Source: Myxococcales bacterium
GTDB taxonomy: Bacteria > Myxococcota_A > Polyangia > Haliangiales > Haliangiaceae
DNA: 64,000 nucleotides
Direction: 5' to 3'
Assembly: GCA_028287135.1 (NCBI GenBank)
Contig: JAQBQE010000029.1
Coordinates: 1 to 64,000 of the forward strand
The notes below the pieces were generated by a model. The model saw nothing but the letters and a program-made list of their open reading frames with translations, ran no database searches and was not told the DNA's origin. Shown here piece after piece: positions 55,549 to 64,000 of the stretch (positions are counted from its first letter, which is position 1; each line of letters starts with the position of its first letter). A program made the translations under genes and the position numbers.

Positions 55549-57134
55549 TGCTCGGTCGGCGGTGCCGCTGGCTGCTGGCGGCGGCGAGCCTCGCAGCGTG
55601 CAGTGACCCCGCCGAGGCTCCGGGGCCGACGTGCCTCGATCCGCCGCAGGGGCCGCTGATGTCGTGGTTTCGCGACGTCACGCACGAGAGCGGCGTCGCG
55701 TTCGAGTACACGAGCAACGACTTCAAGGGCGGCGGACTGGCGGTCGTCGATCTCGACGGTGACGGTCGCCCCGACCTCGTTGCCGGGCGCCGGACCGGTG
55801 GCCTGTCGCTGTACCGCAACCGCGGTTCGCTCCGGTTCACACGCGTCGCGGCCTCCGGCCTCGATCCGGAGACCGCGGTCCGCGCGATCGCGGCGGTCGA
55901 TCTCGATAACGACGGGGATCGCGATCTCGTGCTCGCAGGCACCGGGCACGCGGATGTGATGGGCAATCAGGGCGACGGCACGTTTCGCCCGGTCGCACGA
56001 CTCGAGGGTTCCGGGCTGACCGAGCACGTCCTGCCGGTCGACCTCGATGGCGACGGCCTGCTCGACCTGTACGTCAGCAACGCGGACATCTTCGACGCCG
56101 AGGCATCGACCAACCGGGTCTATCTCCAGCGCGGGCCGCTCGACTTCCGGCTCGCGGCGTCGATCGGGCGCGGGCTGTCGTGGAGCACGACCGCGTTCGA
56201 CGTCGATGCCGACGGCGATCAGGATCTCTATGTCGCGAACGACACGCTGCGTGTCGATCACGGAAAGCCGACGATGCCCGGGGCCTCTTCGCTGCCGCCG
56301 GATCTGCTGCTCCGCAACGACGGCGTGGGATCCGACGGCGTCCCCAGGTTCACGGACATCGCCGAGGAGCGTGGCTTTGCGACCCCACGCAGCTCGATGG
56401 GCGGGCTGCTCGCCGACTTCGATGACGACGGCCGCCTCGACCTCTACGTTCCAGACTTCGGCGCGAACGAGCTGTTCCTCCGCGACCCCACCGGAGGCTT
56501 TGTCGAGCGTGCGACCGAGCTCGGCGTCGCCGCCAGCGCCCGCCGCAATGCCCTGTGTGGGCCTGACCCGACGACCGAGGACTGCCTCGTGCTGACGTGG
56601 AGCGCGGCGCTCAGCGACTTCGATCTCGACGGCCACGACGAGCTCCTGCTCGTCAACGGTGAGACCTCTCCGCTCGATGCTCCACCGGTGCTGATGTTCA
56701 CGCGTGGCCCCGAGCTGTCCTATCGCGAGGTCTCACCAGGCATCCCGTGTGCCGACGCGCGCGGCCTCGTCGTCACGGACCTCGACGGTGACGGCGATCA
56801 GGACATCGTGATCGCGTCCAAGGAGGGCCCCCTGATGATCTACGAGAATCGCGGGGTCCCGGTTCCCGGAACCTGGTTGCAGGTCCGCCTGCGCGGCCGG
56901 GCGAGCAACCGCGACGGCGTGGGAGCGGTCGTGAGCGTTCACCTGGCGACCGGGCGCGTGCTGACGAAGGTCGTGGGCGCCGGCGGCGTGGTCCACACCG
57001 CGAGCCCTGCGGAGGCGTGGTTCGGGCTCGGCTCTGACCGCGTGGTGACTATAGAAGTGCACTGGCCATCAGGGCATCGGACGGAGCTATCCCACCCACA
57101 GGAGAGCTCCGTGAAGATGGACGAAGCGCCGTGA
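55548..57134 (+). CDS. VCBS/FG-GAP repeat lipoprotein with ASPIC/UnbV domain
   Basis: A 528-residue lipoprotein (MLGRRCRWLLAAASLAAC, lipobox LAAC). Calcium-binding FG-GAP/VCBS repeats follow: VVDLDGDGRPDLVAGRR, VDLDNDGDRDLVLAGTG, VDLDGDGLLDLYVSNAD, VDADGDQDLYVANDTL and VTDLDGDGDQDIVIASKE. They form a beta-propeller. The C-terminal ASPIC/UnbV-like domain is seen in VRLRGRASNRDGVGAVVSVH and AWFGLGSDRVVTIEVHWPSG. Such proteins bind sugars or polymers at the cell surface. The ATG shares one base with the deacetylase stop, so the pair may act on the same surface polysaccharide. Confidence 0.9.
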   Translation: MLGRRCRWLLAAASLAACSDPAEAPGPTCLDPPQGPLMSWFRDVTHESGVAFEYTSNDFKGGGLAVVDLDGDGRPDLVAGRRTGGLSLYRNRGSLRFTRVAASGLDPETAVRAIAAVDLDNDGDRDLVLAGTGHADVMGNQGDGTFRPVARLEGSGLTEHVLPVDLDGDGLLDLYVSNADIFDAEASTNRVYLQRGPLDFRLAASIGRGLSWSTTAFDVDADGDQDLYVANDTLRVDHGKPTMPGASSLPPDLLLRNDGVGSDGVPRFTDIAEERGFATPRSSMGGLLADFDDDGRLDLYVPDFGANELFLRDPTGGFVERATELGVAASARRNALCGPDPTTEDCLVLTWSAALSDFDLDGHDELLLVNGETSPLDAPPVLMFTRGPELSYREVSPGIPCADARGLVVTDLDGDGDQDIVIASKEGPLMIYENRGVPVPGTWLQVRLRGRASNRDGVGAVVSVHLATGRVLTKVVGAGGVVHTASPAEAWFGLGSDRVVTIEVHWPSGHRTELSHPQESSVKMDEAP

Positions 57135-57152
57135 GCCTTCGTCCGGGCAGGT

Positions 57153-57158
57153 TATATT
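57153..57158 (+). promoter_or_regulatory. -10 hexamer TATATT, leaderless-type
   Basis: TATATT (five of six consensus bases) followed by 7 nt and the ATG at 57166. Transcription would start at or next to the ATG. Confidence 0.45.
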
Positions 57159-57165
57159 GGGGATC

Positions 57166-58074
57166 ATGGCGACCGATCACAACGAACTGGACGACGCGAC
57201 GGTCGTTGGCGCGGTCGCGGAAGACGTCGGCCTACTCAGCAAGGATCGCGCGTACCTGATCGTCATCGCGGGCACCCTCGTCGGCGAGATGATCCCGTTG
57301 AAGCAGACCACGATCCTCGGACGCGGGGTCGAGGCCGACGTTCGGCTGATCGAGGAGAAGATGTCTCGCCGACATTGCCGCCTCGTGATCGACAAGGGCG
57401 AGACCTATATCGAGGACCTCGGCTCGAGCAACGGAACGTACGTCAACGGTGCGCGCGTCGCACGCCAGCGGCTGAGCGACGGCGACAAGATCCAGGTCGG
57501 AGAGACGACGATCCTCAAGTTCACCTATCACGACCGTCTGGAGGAGAGCTTCCAGCAGCAGATGTACGACTCGGCGCTGCGTGACGGGCTGACGAAGATC
57601 TTCAACAAGAAGTACTTCCAGGATCGGATCCGGACCGAGTTCGCGTTCGCATCGAGGCATCGGACCTCGCTGTCGCTGATCCTATTCGACATCGATCACT
57701 TCAAGAAGGTCAACGACACGCGTGGCCACCTCGCCGGTGATCGGGCTCTGGCAGCGCTTGCCCAGCACGTCGGGAACCTCGTTCGAACCGAGGACGTGTT
57801 CGCTCGTTACGGTGGCGAGGAGTTCGCGGTGCTGTGTCGCGGGACCGACGTCCAGAATGCAGCGGTCCTCGCGGAGCGAATCCGATCGACGACCGAACAA
57901 CTCGTCATCCAGTTCAACGGCGAGACGGTGCCGATCACGATCAGCGCCGGTGTTGCGATGATCCCGGATCCCCGGATCCGGGACGCGGATGAATTGATCG
58001 TTGCGAGCGACGAAGCGCTCTACGAAGCGAAGCGCAGCGGGCGCAACCGGGTGGTCACCCGCCCGCTGCCGTGA
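57166..58074 (+). CDS. FHA-domain diguanylate cyclase
   Basis: A 302-residue soluble protein that should make cyclic-di-GMP. The FHA domain (residues 28-122; GR 52-53, SRRH 67-70, GSSNGT 86-91) binds phosphothreonine, so it can respond to Ser/Thr kinases such as those encoded here. The GGDEF domain has GGEEF at 216-220 and the metal Asp in FDIDHFKKVND; RTED at 207-210, five residues before, is a canonical inhibitory I-site. The start is the ATG; a TTG three codons earlier is unlikely. No membrane segment. It follows the VCBS gene by about 30 bp but has its own -10-like element. Confidence 0.95.
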   Translation: MATDHNELDDATVVGAVAEDVGLLSKDRAYLIVIAGTLVGEMIPLKQTTILGRGVEADVRLIEEKMSRRHCRLVIDKGETYIEDLGSSNGTYVNGARVARQRLSDGDKIQVGETTILKFTYHDRLEESFQQQMYDSALRDGLTKIFNKKYFQDRIRTEFAFASRHRTSLSLILFDIDHFKKVNDTRGHLAGDRALAALAQHVGNLVRTEDVFARYGGEEFAVLCRGTDVQNAAVLAERIRSTTEQLVIQFNGETVPITISAGVAMIPDPRIRDADELIVASDEALYEAKRSGRNRVVTRPLP

Positions 58075-58112
58075 GCCGACCGTCCTCGCTGGTGCTACAA
58101 GCAGGGCGTGAG

Positions 58113-58118
58113 TAGAGT
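58113..58118 (+). promoter_or_regulatory. -10 hexamer TAGAGT, leaderless-type
   Basis: TAGAGT followed by 7 nt and the ATG at 58126. Confidence 0.35.
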
Positions 58119-58125
58119 CGCGCGG

Positions 58126-59892
58126 ATGTCGATGATGAAACGGTGGCTGCTGGTCGCACTGGCGTGCTCGTCGTGCGGTCGCGAGGACAAGCCGGTACCG
58201 AAGCCCCAGGCCACCACCACCACGGTCTCGCCCGCGGCGCAGGTCGTCGACGATCGATACGATGCGAGAGCGCTCGGGGCGCTCAGCTTCGAGCTGTCCG
58301 AAGGCACGCCCGCGGCCCGGGCGCATTTCAAGCGCGGCCTGCTCGCTCTCCACTCGTTCTGGTACGACGAGGCCACGCGCGAGTTCCAGGCAGCGATCGT
58401 CGCGGATCCCAGCATGAACATGGCGTACTGGGGCGCGGCGATGAGCCGGTGCAAGCTCCTGTGGGGTGACGACGACGTCGCGGCAGCCAAGGAGCTGTTG
58501 TCCCGGATGCCCGATCCGGATCGGTTGTCTCCGCGCGAGCAGACCTGGGTGGTCGCGACGCTCGAGCTGCTTCGCGCTGGCGACGTGCGCGCGAGCCGCG
58601 CGAAGTTTGCCGCCGCGATGGAAGCGGTGAACGCCGAGTTTCCCGACGACGAGTCCGCCACGTTTCTTGCGCTGGCCGTGCTCTCGGCGATGCGGCCCGA
58701 TGATCCGGACGCCATCGCCGTGCGCAAGCGGTCCGCTGCGCTGGCGCTCGGGGTGTTCAAGCGCAACCCCAAGCATCCCGGCGCAGCGCACTACCTGATC
58801 CATGCGTACGACACACCCGAGCTCGCGGCGGAGGCGCTGCCCTTCGCGCGCGCGTACGAGGCGATCGCGCCGGCCGCGTTCCACGCTCGCCACATGCCGG
58901 CCCACATCTTCTCGCGCATGGGGATGTGGAAGGACGCGATCACGAGCTGTCAGTCGGCGTGGGATGCATCGGTCGCGGCCGCCGGGCGCGAAAAGCTCTC
59001 GCGCGATCATCACGACTTTCACAGCCTCAGCTGGATCGTCGAGATGAACTTCGAGCTCGGTCGGCGCAAGGACGCCGATGCCGCGCTGAAGGTGTTCGAG
59101 ACCGCGGTGCGTTCCGGCCTCGGTCGCCAGTTCCGGGCCGCGTATGCGAGCCAGGTGGCCTCGTACGTGAAGCGGACCGGTGATGCATCCCGGATCGACG
59201 ACCTGCTGGCTGCGCTCGAGGCGCCCGCGGTCGAGGAGGCTGCTCCAGCGGCTCCCGCAACGGGTAGCGCGGCGCGCAGCGGGCAGCCCGCGAGCCACTG
59301 TGCACCCGCGTCGGCGTCGTCGCCGCTCGCGTTGTTCGAGCACCTCGCGGTGAGCGATGCCCGTGCGCGCGCCGCTTCGATGCAGCGCGATCTCGCGAAG
59401 ACGAAGAGCTACATCGCAGAGATGGATGCGGCGAACGAGAAGCTGCATCCGTTCTTCGCGTCGACGCAACCGGCGGACGCGCTCGCGAAGATGGACGCGG
59501 CGAACGCCCGCCGTCGAGAGGCGTTGCTCGCTCGCGCATCCGGCAACGATCGGAGGCTGCTCGAGGTCCTGCGGCAGTCCGTCGCCGCTGACGCGGGAGC
59601 CGGAGCGGCAGGGGAGAGCAATCCGAGCGGCTTCGTGGTGCAGGAGGAGATCGCCGACACGTTGCTGCGACTCGGTCAGGCCAAGGAGGCCGCGGCCGCG
59701 TATGACGCCGTGCTGCAGACGCATCCGGGCCGTGCGAGCGCCGTGCTGGGAGCGGCGCGCGCCGAATCCCGCGCGAAGAACCTGACCTCGGCACGCGCGC
59801 GGTACCAGCAGCTCCTCGAGCTGTGGTCCGCTGCGGACGACGGCATCGACGGCCTGGCCGAGGCTCGCTCCGCGGTCGCCGCGCCGAACTGA
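58126..59892 (+). CDS. TPR-type lipoprotein
   Basis: A 588-residue lipoprotein (MSMMKRWLLVALACSSC). The body is helical with repeats that match tetratricopeptide patterns: ALHSFWYDEATREFQAAIVA DPSMNMAYWGAAMS early on, HARHMPAHIFSRMGMWKDAI in the middle, and LRLGQAKEAAAAYDAVLQTH near the end. It resembles a group of periplasmic TPR proteins that keep an 'H.PSHIF.R.G.W..A' motif. I start it at the ATG 58126 because it begins the signal peptide and has TAGAGT 7 nt upstream; a GTG at 58108 is the alternative. Convergent with the phosphatase gene, 24 bp between stops. Confidence 0.85.
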   Translation: MSMMKRWLLVALACSSCGREDKPVPKPQATTTTVSPAAQVVDDRYDARALGALSFELSEGTPAARAHFKRGLLALHSFWYDEATREFQAAIVADPSMNMAYWGAAMSRCKLLWGDDDVAAAKELLSRMPDPDRLSPREQTWVVATLELLRAGDVRASRAKFAAAMEAVNAEFPDDESATFLALAVLSAMRPDDPDAIAVRKRSAALALGVFKRNPKHPGAAHYLIHAYDTPELAAEALPFARAYEAIAPAAFHARHMPAHIFSRMGMWKDAITSCQSAWDASVAAAGREKLSRDHHDFHSLSWIVEMNFELGRRKDADAALKVFETAVRSGLGRQFRAAYASQVASYVKRTGDASRIDDLLAALEAPAVEEAAPAAPATGSAARSGQPASHCAPASASSPLALFEHLAVSDARARAASMQRDLAKTKSYIAEMDAANEKLHPFFASTQPADALAKMDAANARRREALLARASGNDRRLLEVLRQSVAADAGAGAAGESNPSGFVVQEEIADTLLRLGQAKEAAAAYDAVLQTHPGRASAVLGAARAESRAKNLTSARARYQQLLELWSAADDGIDGLAEARSAVAAPN

Positions 59893-59916
59893 CCCGGCGC
59901 CGCGACGGCGATCGCG

Positions 59917-62900
59917 TTACTGGATGACCGAGACGCCAGCGGCGGTGCCAGCGTCGTCGAGCGTCATCATGTCCGCGGTTCCCCACTGGAGGAGAACGGC
60001 GGTCCAGTCGTCGTCCTGTGCGCCGACCTGCACGCCCTCGACCTTCGTGATCAGCTGCTGGAGCGCGGTCTTGAGATCCTGCTCGCGCGTCTGCATGTAG
60101 AAGTTCGAGACACCACGCGGACCGAGCAGCTGGGTGTTGGCCATCGCGACCTCGGGAATACCGTCCGTGAGGATCAGCACGCGCTCGCCGGGGCGGAGCT
60201 TGCCCTCGAGCCGGCCCATCTCGAAGTGCGGCGATCCGAGCGGCATGCCGGGACACATCAGCACCTTGGTTCGCCCCTTCGGGGCCAGCGCGAACACCGG
60301 CACGCCACCGGCGCTTCGAATCACGTACTCGCCGGTGTTGATGTTGACGTTCACCGCAGTGAGCGTCATGTGGTACTGGCCCTGCGACACGCGGAGGACC
60401 TCGTCGTTCATCTCCTGCAGGCGAGAGTCGTCGTCGACCTTCGTGCCGAGCGAACGGAAGCAGGCTGCGACCGCGGCGGTCACCATGGCCGAGCCGGCGC
60501 CGTGGCCGGTCACGTCACCCACGAGGATGAAGTAATCGTCGCCCCGGGCCTCCCACCACCACCAGTCACCACTGCACTGGGTGGCCGACTTGTAGAACCC
60601 TTCGAGGCTCAAGCCGCCATCGCGCACCGACGACTCGGTCGGGAAGAACCCCTTCTGGACGGCGCTGGTCAGCGCCATCTCCTTCTCGAGCTCGGAGAGC
60701 CGATGCTTCTGGGTCATCGCGTCGAGCTGCTTGCGCTGCCGGCGCCAGACCAGACCACCGATCAGGACGAGGATCAGTCCGTAGCTCGTGTAGGCCCACC
60801 ACGTGCGCCACGGCGGCGGCTCGACATGGATCGGGAGCTTGATGCCTTCTTCGTTCCACACCCCGTGCGCGTTCGATCCGCGAACCTCGAGGGTGTAGTT
60901 GCCCGGTGGCAAGCTCGAGTAGCTGACGAACCGACGATCGGTCTCGATCCAGTCGTGGAAGCCCGTGAGTCGGTACTTGTAGTGATTGCGAAGCGGCGAC
61001 GCGAACGCGAGCGCCGAGAACGACACCGAGAACCAGCGATCCCTGAACGACAGCGACACGGCGTCAGGAATCTGCTTGGTCTCGCCGCGAATCTCGAACT
61101 TCGTCAGCACCACCGGAGGGACATACGAATCGGGCTTGAGGTCGTCGGGCGTGAAGACGTTGAAGCCACCGGGACCACCGACGTAGAACCGTCCGCTCGG
61201 ACCCTGGTGGAAGCCACCCTGACCGAACTCGTCGTTCTGCAAGCCGTCGCCGGCGCGGAAGTTGACCGTCTTCTTGTCGTCGGGATTGAACCGGGTCAGG
61301 CCGTCATTCGTCGTCAGCCACAGCACGCCGGTCTTGTCCTCGAGGATGCCGTACAGCACATCGCTCGCGAGGCCCTCGGCCGTATGATAGTTCGTGAACA
61401 CGCCGGTCGTGCGATCGAGCATGTTGAGACCGCCACCCCAGGTGGCGATCCACAGCCGACCGGCCTTGTCCTCGTGGATGTCGGTGATGTGATCGTGGCT
61501 CAAGCTGCCGGGCTTGGCTGGATCGTGCATGTAGCGCACGACCTTTCCGGTGTTCTTGTCGAGCGCGTTGAGGCCCGCCGATGTTCCGACCCAGAGGATG
61601 TCGGGCTTCGTCCGGTCCTGGTGCAGCGCAACGACGGCGTCCGAGCTCAGCGTGGCTGCGTTGGCCGCATTCTTCGCGAAGTACTCGATGGTCTTCTTGA
61701 CCGTGTCGAACCGCGCGAGTCCGGCGCCGAAGGTGCCGATCCACAGCGTCTCGTCCTGCCGCAGCAGCGCGAACACGGCATCCGACGTGAGCGTTCCGCT
61801 GTCCGTGTCGTAGGTCTCCACCTCGCCGGTGCTCGGCGTGAAGTGGAGCAGTCCGCGATCCGTGGTCGCGAGCCACAGCGAACCCTTGTCGCCGGCGACG
61901 ATCTTCATCGTCCAGGTCGCGCTCAGCTCCTCGTCGAGGTAGCTCTTCACGTTCCCGGTCTTGAGATCGAGCGAGCGAAGGCCGCGTCCCTGCGTGCCGA
62001 GCCACACCTGGTCCTTGTCCTCGAGGAAGGACAGTCCCGGATTGGTCCGGTAGAAGGCGAACTTGCGGCGCATCAGGTAGAGCTTCGAGGCGCCACCTGC
62101 ATTGAAGCCGAACCACAACACACCGCCGCGGTCCGCGAACGCCGAGCGGGTCCACGGATGGCTGATGCTGGTCGAGTCGCCGCCGTCGTGGGCGTACTTC
62201 TCGATCGCGCCGTTGCTCCGATCGAACCGGAACACGCCGATGCCTTTGACGCCGAGCCACAAGCCGCCGTCGGCACCTTCGACGATCGACGTGATCCACT
62301 TCGGAGCGTCGATATCGACGAGGTAGCGCTTGAAGGAGTTGGTCTTGGCGTCGAACTGATTCAAGCCGTCGACGGTACCGACCCAGACGGTGCCCGCGCT
62401 GTCCTGGTAGATCGACGTGATCTCGTCGCGGGACAGCGAGGTCCCCGAGGCCGGATCGTTGGTGTAGCGGGTGAACTTGCCCGACGCCGGATCGAGGCGA
62501 TTCAGACCGGCTTCGCGCGTACCGACCCAGACCTTCTTGTCCTTGTCCTCGAGCACGACGGAGACGCCGTCATCGCTGAGCGAGTCGGCCTGGGTCTCCT
62601 GATGAGCAAAGTGGCGGATCTCCCCGCTCTCGATGTTCAGCGAGTCGAGACCTGAATCGGCGGTGCCGATCCAGAGCAGCCCGCTCGTGCCGAGATGCAG
62701 CGAGGCGATGTCATCGCTGGCGATCGCCTTGCCGTCCTCGGCGTTGGCCTTGAGCCGGGTGAACTTGTTGGTCTTCAGGTCGAGGCGGTTGAGACCGCCG
62801 ACCGTACCGATCCACAACGCGTTCTTCCCCGCGGCGAGCGAGGTGACCGTGAAGCTCGACAGGGTGTTGTCCTGCTCGCGACCCGGCACGTAGTTGACGA

Positions 62901-63171
62901 ACTCGTAGCCGTCATAGCGGCTGAGTCCTTCCTCGGTGCCGAACCAGATCAGCCCGTTGTCGTCCTGCGCGATGGCGCTGACGGCACCCTTGGTCATGCC
63001 CTCGATTCGATCGAACCGGACGTACGGGAACAGCGTTCCCTCGGTGGCACGTGGCGCCGCTTTGGCCGGCGGGTCCGCCGGCGGCGTCACCTGAGCAGCA
63101 GCCGATGCTGCCCACCCCAGCCAGAACACGAGTGACGTTACTTGTGGGAACAGTCTGCGTGCTGCGGCCAA
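59917..63171 (-). CDS. Reg_prop/Y_Y_Y sensor with SpoIIE-type PP2C phosphatase domain
   Basis: A 1084-residue membrane protein built like hybrid two-component sensors, but with a phosphatase in place of the kinase. Signal segment, then about 14 beta-propeller repeats of Reg_prop type (AIAQDDNGLIWFGTEEGLSR, LFLGTSGLLWIGTADSGL-like), a Y_Y_Y domain (NHYKYRLTGFHDWIETDRRF), a membrane helix (WWAYTSYGLILVLIGGLVW), a coiled stretch and a SpoIIE domain. Metal ligands are visible in VGDVTGHG, LTDGIPE and DDDWTAVL. It would dephosphorylate Ser/Thr in response to an outside signal; STAS proteins are the usual substrates. I choose the TTG at 63171 with AGAGG upstream, 17 nt after the upstream stop. Confidence 0.88.
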   Translation of the reverse strand: MAAARRLFPQVTSLVFWLGWAASAAAQVTPPADPPAKAAPRATEGTLFPYVRFDRIEGMTKGAVSAIAQDDNGLIWFGTEEGLSRYDGYEFVNYVPGREQDNTLSSFTVTSLAAGKNALWIGTVGGLNRLDLKTNKFTRLKANAEDGKAIASDDIASLHLGTSGLLWIGTADSGLDSLNIESGEIRHFAHQETQADSLSDDGVSVVLEDKDKKVWVGTREAGLNRLDPASGKFTRYTNDPASGTSLSRDEITSIYQDSAGTVWVGTVDGLNQFDAKTNSFKRYLVDIDAPKWITSIVEGADGGLWLGVKGIGVFRFDRSNGAIEKYAHDGGDSTSISHPWTRSAFADRGGVLWFGFNAGGASKLYLMRRKFAFYRTNPGLSFLEDKDQVWLGTQGRGLRSLDLKTGNVKSYLDEELSATWTMKIVAGDKGSLWLATTDRGLLHFTPSTGEVETYDTDSGTLTSDAVFALLRQDETLWIGTFGAGLARFDTVKKTIEYFAKNAANAATLSSDAVVALHQDRTKPDILWVGTSAGLNALDKNTGKVVRYMHDPAKPGSLSHDHITDIHEDKAGRLWIATWGGGLNMLDRTTGVFTNYHTAEGLASDVLYGILEDKTGVLWLTTNDGLTRFNPDDKKTVNFRAGDGLQNDEFGQGGFHQGPSGRFYVGGPGGFNVFTPDDLKPDSYVPPVVLTKFEIRGETKQIPDAVSLSFRDRWFSVSFSALAFASPLRNHYKYRLTGFHDWIETDRRFVSYSSLPPGNYTLEVRGSNAHGVWNEEGIKLPIHVEPPPWRTWWAYTSYGLILVLIGGLVWRRQRKQLDAMTQKHRLSELEKEMALTSAVQKGFFPTESSVRDGGLSLEGFYKSATQCSGDWWWWEARGDDYFILVGDVTGHGAGSAMVTAAVAACFRSLGTKVDDDSRLQEMNDEVLRVSQGQYHMTLTAVNVNINTGEYVIRSAGGVPVFALAPKGRTKVLMCPGMPLGSPHFEMGRLEGKLRPGERVLILTDGIPEVAMANTQLLGPRGVSNFYMQTREQDLKTALQQLITKVEGVQVGAQDDDWTAVLLQWGTADMMTLDDAGTAAGVSVIQ

Positions 63172-63188
63172 ACGGTGCCTCTTTTCAG

Positions 63189-63953
63189 TTACGACGCGGC
63201 TTCGACCGAGCGGCGCAGCTTTGCAAACTCGCCGTCGAAGAAGGTGTGGTACAGGCCCTGGTGGTAGGCGATGCCCGAGTAGACCTGGGCAGCATCCTCG
63301 GGGGTCTCGATCCGGCGACCGAGCTCCTGACGCACCGTGAACGCGTGCTTGTCCTTGTCGTACGGGGCGCCTTCGCCGTGCGAGACGAGGACCTCCATCT
63401 TGTCGTCGCCGATGCCGCGCTCGCGCAGGGCGAGCAGGGCGGCGCGGAGCTCGAGATACGAGTTCCACTCGACGCTGAAGATGCCGGTGAACGCCCACAA
63501 CGAGTCGGGGTGGGTCACCGTGCGGAGGTTCCAGTTGAGCATCGCGCGCATCTCGACGTTGTCGACGGGCGCGTGCCAGTCGACGATCTCGCCCCACTTC
63601 TTGATGTCGTTGGCGGTCTGCTGCGCATGCGCCTTGTCGAGATCACCACCGCCGAGCTCGTCGACGACGAGCACCGCGAGCTTGATGCAGTCGTGGAACT
63701 CCATCGGGAGCTGCACCAGCATGATGCTGCGGTGAACGGTGCGGATCCGGACCATGACGCTGTTCAGGTAGGCCAAGACGGCGGCCTTCTCCTGCTTCGG
63801 GCTCATCTTGGTCTCGGCGAGGTACTTGAACAGCGGGTGGTGCTGCACCGACCGCTTGCGGAACTCTTCCTCGACGAAGATCGCAGCCTCTTCACCGACC
63901 ATCGGCTTGGGCAGCGTCAGCTGCGGAACGTTCTGCTCCTCGACGGCCCACAC
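63189..63953 (-). CDS. Heme-oxygenase-like fold protein (iron-containing redox enzyme type)
   Basis: A helical protein of 254 or more residues. Motifs of the TENA/PqqC/heme-oxygenase-like superfamily are visible: HRSIMLVQLPMEFHDCIKLA, NLRTVTHPDSLWAFTGIFSV, then VLVSHGEGAPYDKDKHAFTV and IAYHQGLYHTFFDG, with His and Glu residues that could bind a diiron centre. The frame stays open to the window edge beyond the GTG at 63953, so the true start may lie outside. An ATG at residue 18 is another option. It ends 17 nt before the phosphatase start, so the two are likely co-transcribed. Confidence 0.65.
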   Translation of the reverse strand: MWAVEEQNVPQLTLPKPMVGEEAAIFVEEEFRKRSVQHHPLFKYLAETKMSPKQEKAAVLAYLNSVMVRIRTVHRSIMLVQLPMEFHDCIKLAVLVVDELGGGDLDKAHAQQTANDIKKWGEIVDWHAPVDNVEMRAMLNWNLRTVTHPDSLWAFTGIFSVEWNSYLELRAALLALRERGIGDDKMEVLVSHGEGAPYDKDKHAFTVRQELGRRIETPEDAAQVYSGIAYHQGLYHTFFDGEFAKLRRSVEAAS

Positions 63954-64000
63954 GATGTCGCGGATTCCGGCGGAGACGAGATCTCCGCGGAAGAACGGCC

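Overview
The window is GC-rich, densely coded bacterial chromosome. The gene content points to a Myxococcota-type organism (family Kofleriaceae/Haliangiales or a relative is my guess, not a proof). Signs of this are many short '-CGGD'-type lipoproteins, eukaryote-like Ser/Thr kinases, a MYXO-CTERM-like tail, NHL and VCBS repeat proteins, a sigma-54 activator and a split nuo cluster. I see no rRNA, tRNA, CRISPR array or prophage.

Layout. 0-0.13 kb: the edge of an IS3-like element. 0.3-2.5 kb: three small genes on the minus strand (lipoprotein, DUF192 lipoprotein, DUF4112). 2.5-4.6 kb: hemD-hemB (tetrapyrrole synthesis) and a small conserved gene. 4.6-8.8 kb: a metal-uptake-like cassette (His-rich protein, ZnuD-like TonB receptor, two lipoproteins). 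8.8-17.5 kb: SWIM/SNF2 helicase, Ser/Thr kinase with TPR-like tail, beta-helix MYXO-CTERM protein, acyltransferase. 17.6-26.3 kb: nuoE-F-J-K-L-M-N, with a good promoter and a rho-independent terminator; nuoA-D, G, H and I are absent. 26.6-29.75 kb: two NHL-repeat lipoproteins, a cytochrome P460-like lipoprotein, and the remnant of a third NHL gene.

29.8-49.9 kb is the most unusual part. It encodes eight copies of a STAS-like domain followed by a four-Cys zinc ribbon, spread over five proteins: two Ser/Thr kinases, one membrane protein with a predicted periplasmic part, and two stand-alone proteins. It also encodes three proteins with a receiver-like N-terminus and a GHKL/RsbW-like ATPase domain, an OmpA-family protein, and a sigma-54 activator with a degenerate GGDEF domain. 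All first STAS domains keep a Ser at the place where SpoIIAA-type anti-sigma antagonists are phosphorylated. I infer a partner-switching signalling network, possibly undescribed. Embedded in it are a beta-propeller lipoprotein and a two-gene cassette of an ATP-grasp-like ligase and a class III aminotransferase.

50-64 kb: a broken FMN-dependent alpha-hydroxy-acid oxidase, a CBM9/DUF5916 outer-membrane protein, a polysaccharide-deacetylase-like lipoprotein with a VCBS/ASPIC protein, an FHA-GGDEF diguanylate cyclase, a TPR lipoprotein, a Reg_prop/Y_Y_Y sensor with a SpoIIE phosphatase, and a heme-oxygenase-like protein running into the right edge.

Across the window, thirteen start codons have a TANNNT-like -10 hexamer only 6-10 nt upstream and usually no Shine-Dalgarno sequence, which suggests common leaderless transcription. 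I used this signal to choose several starts.
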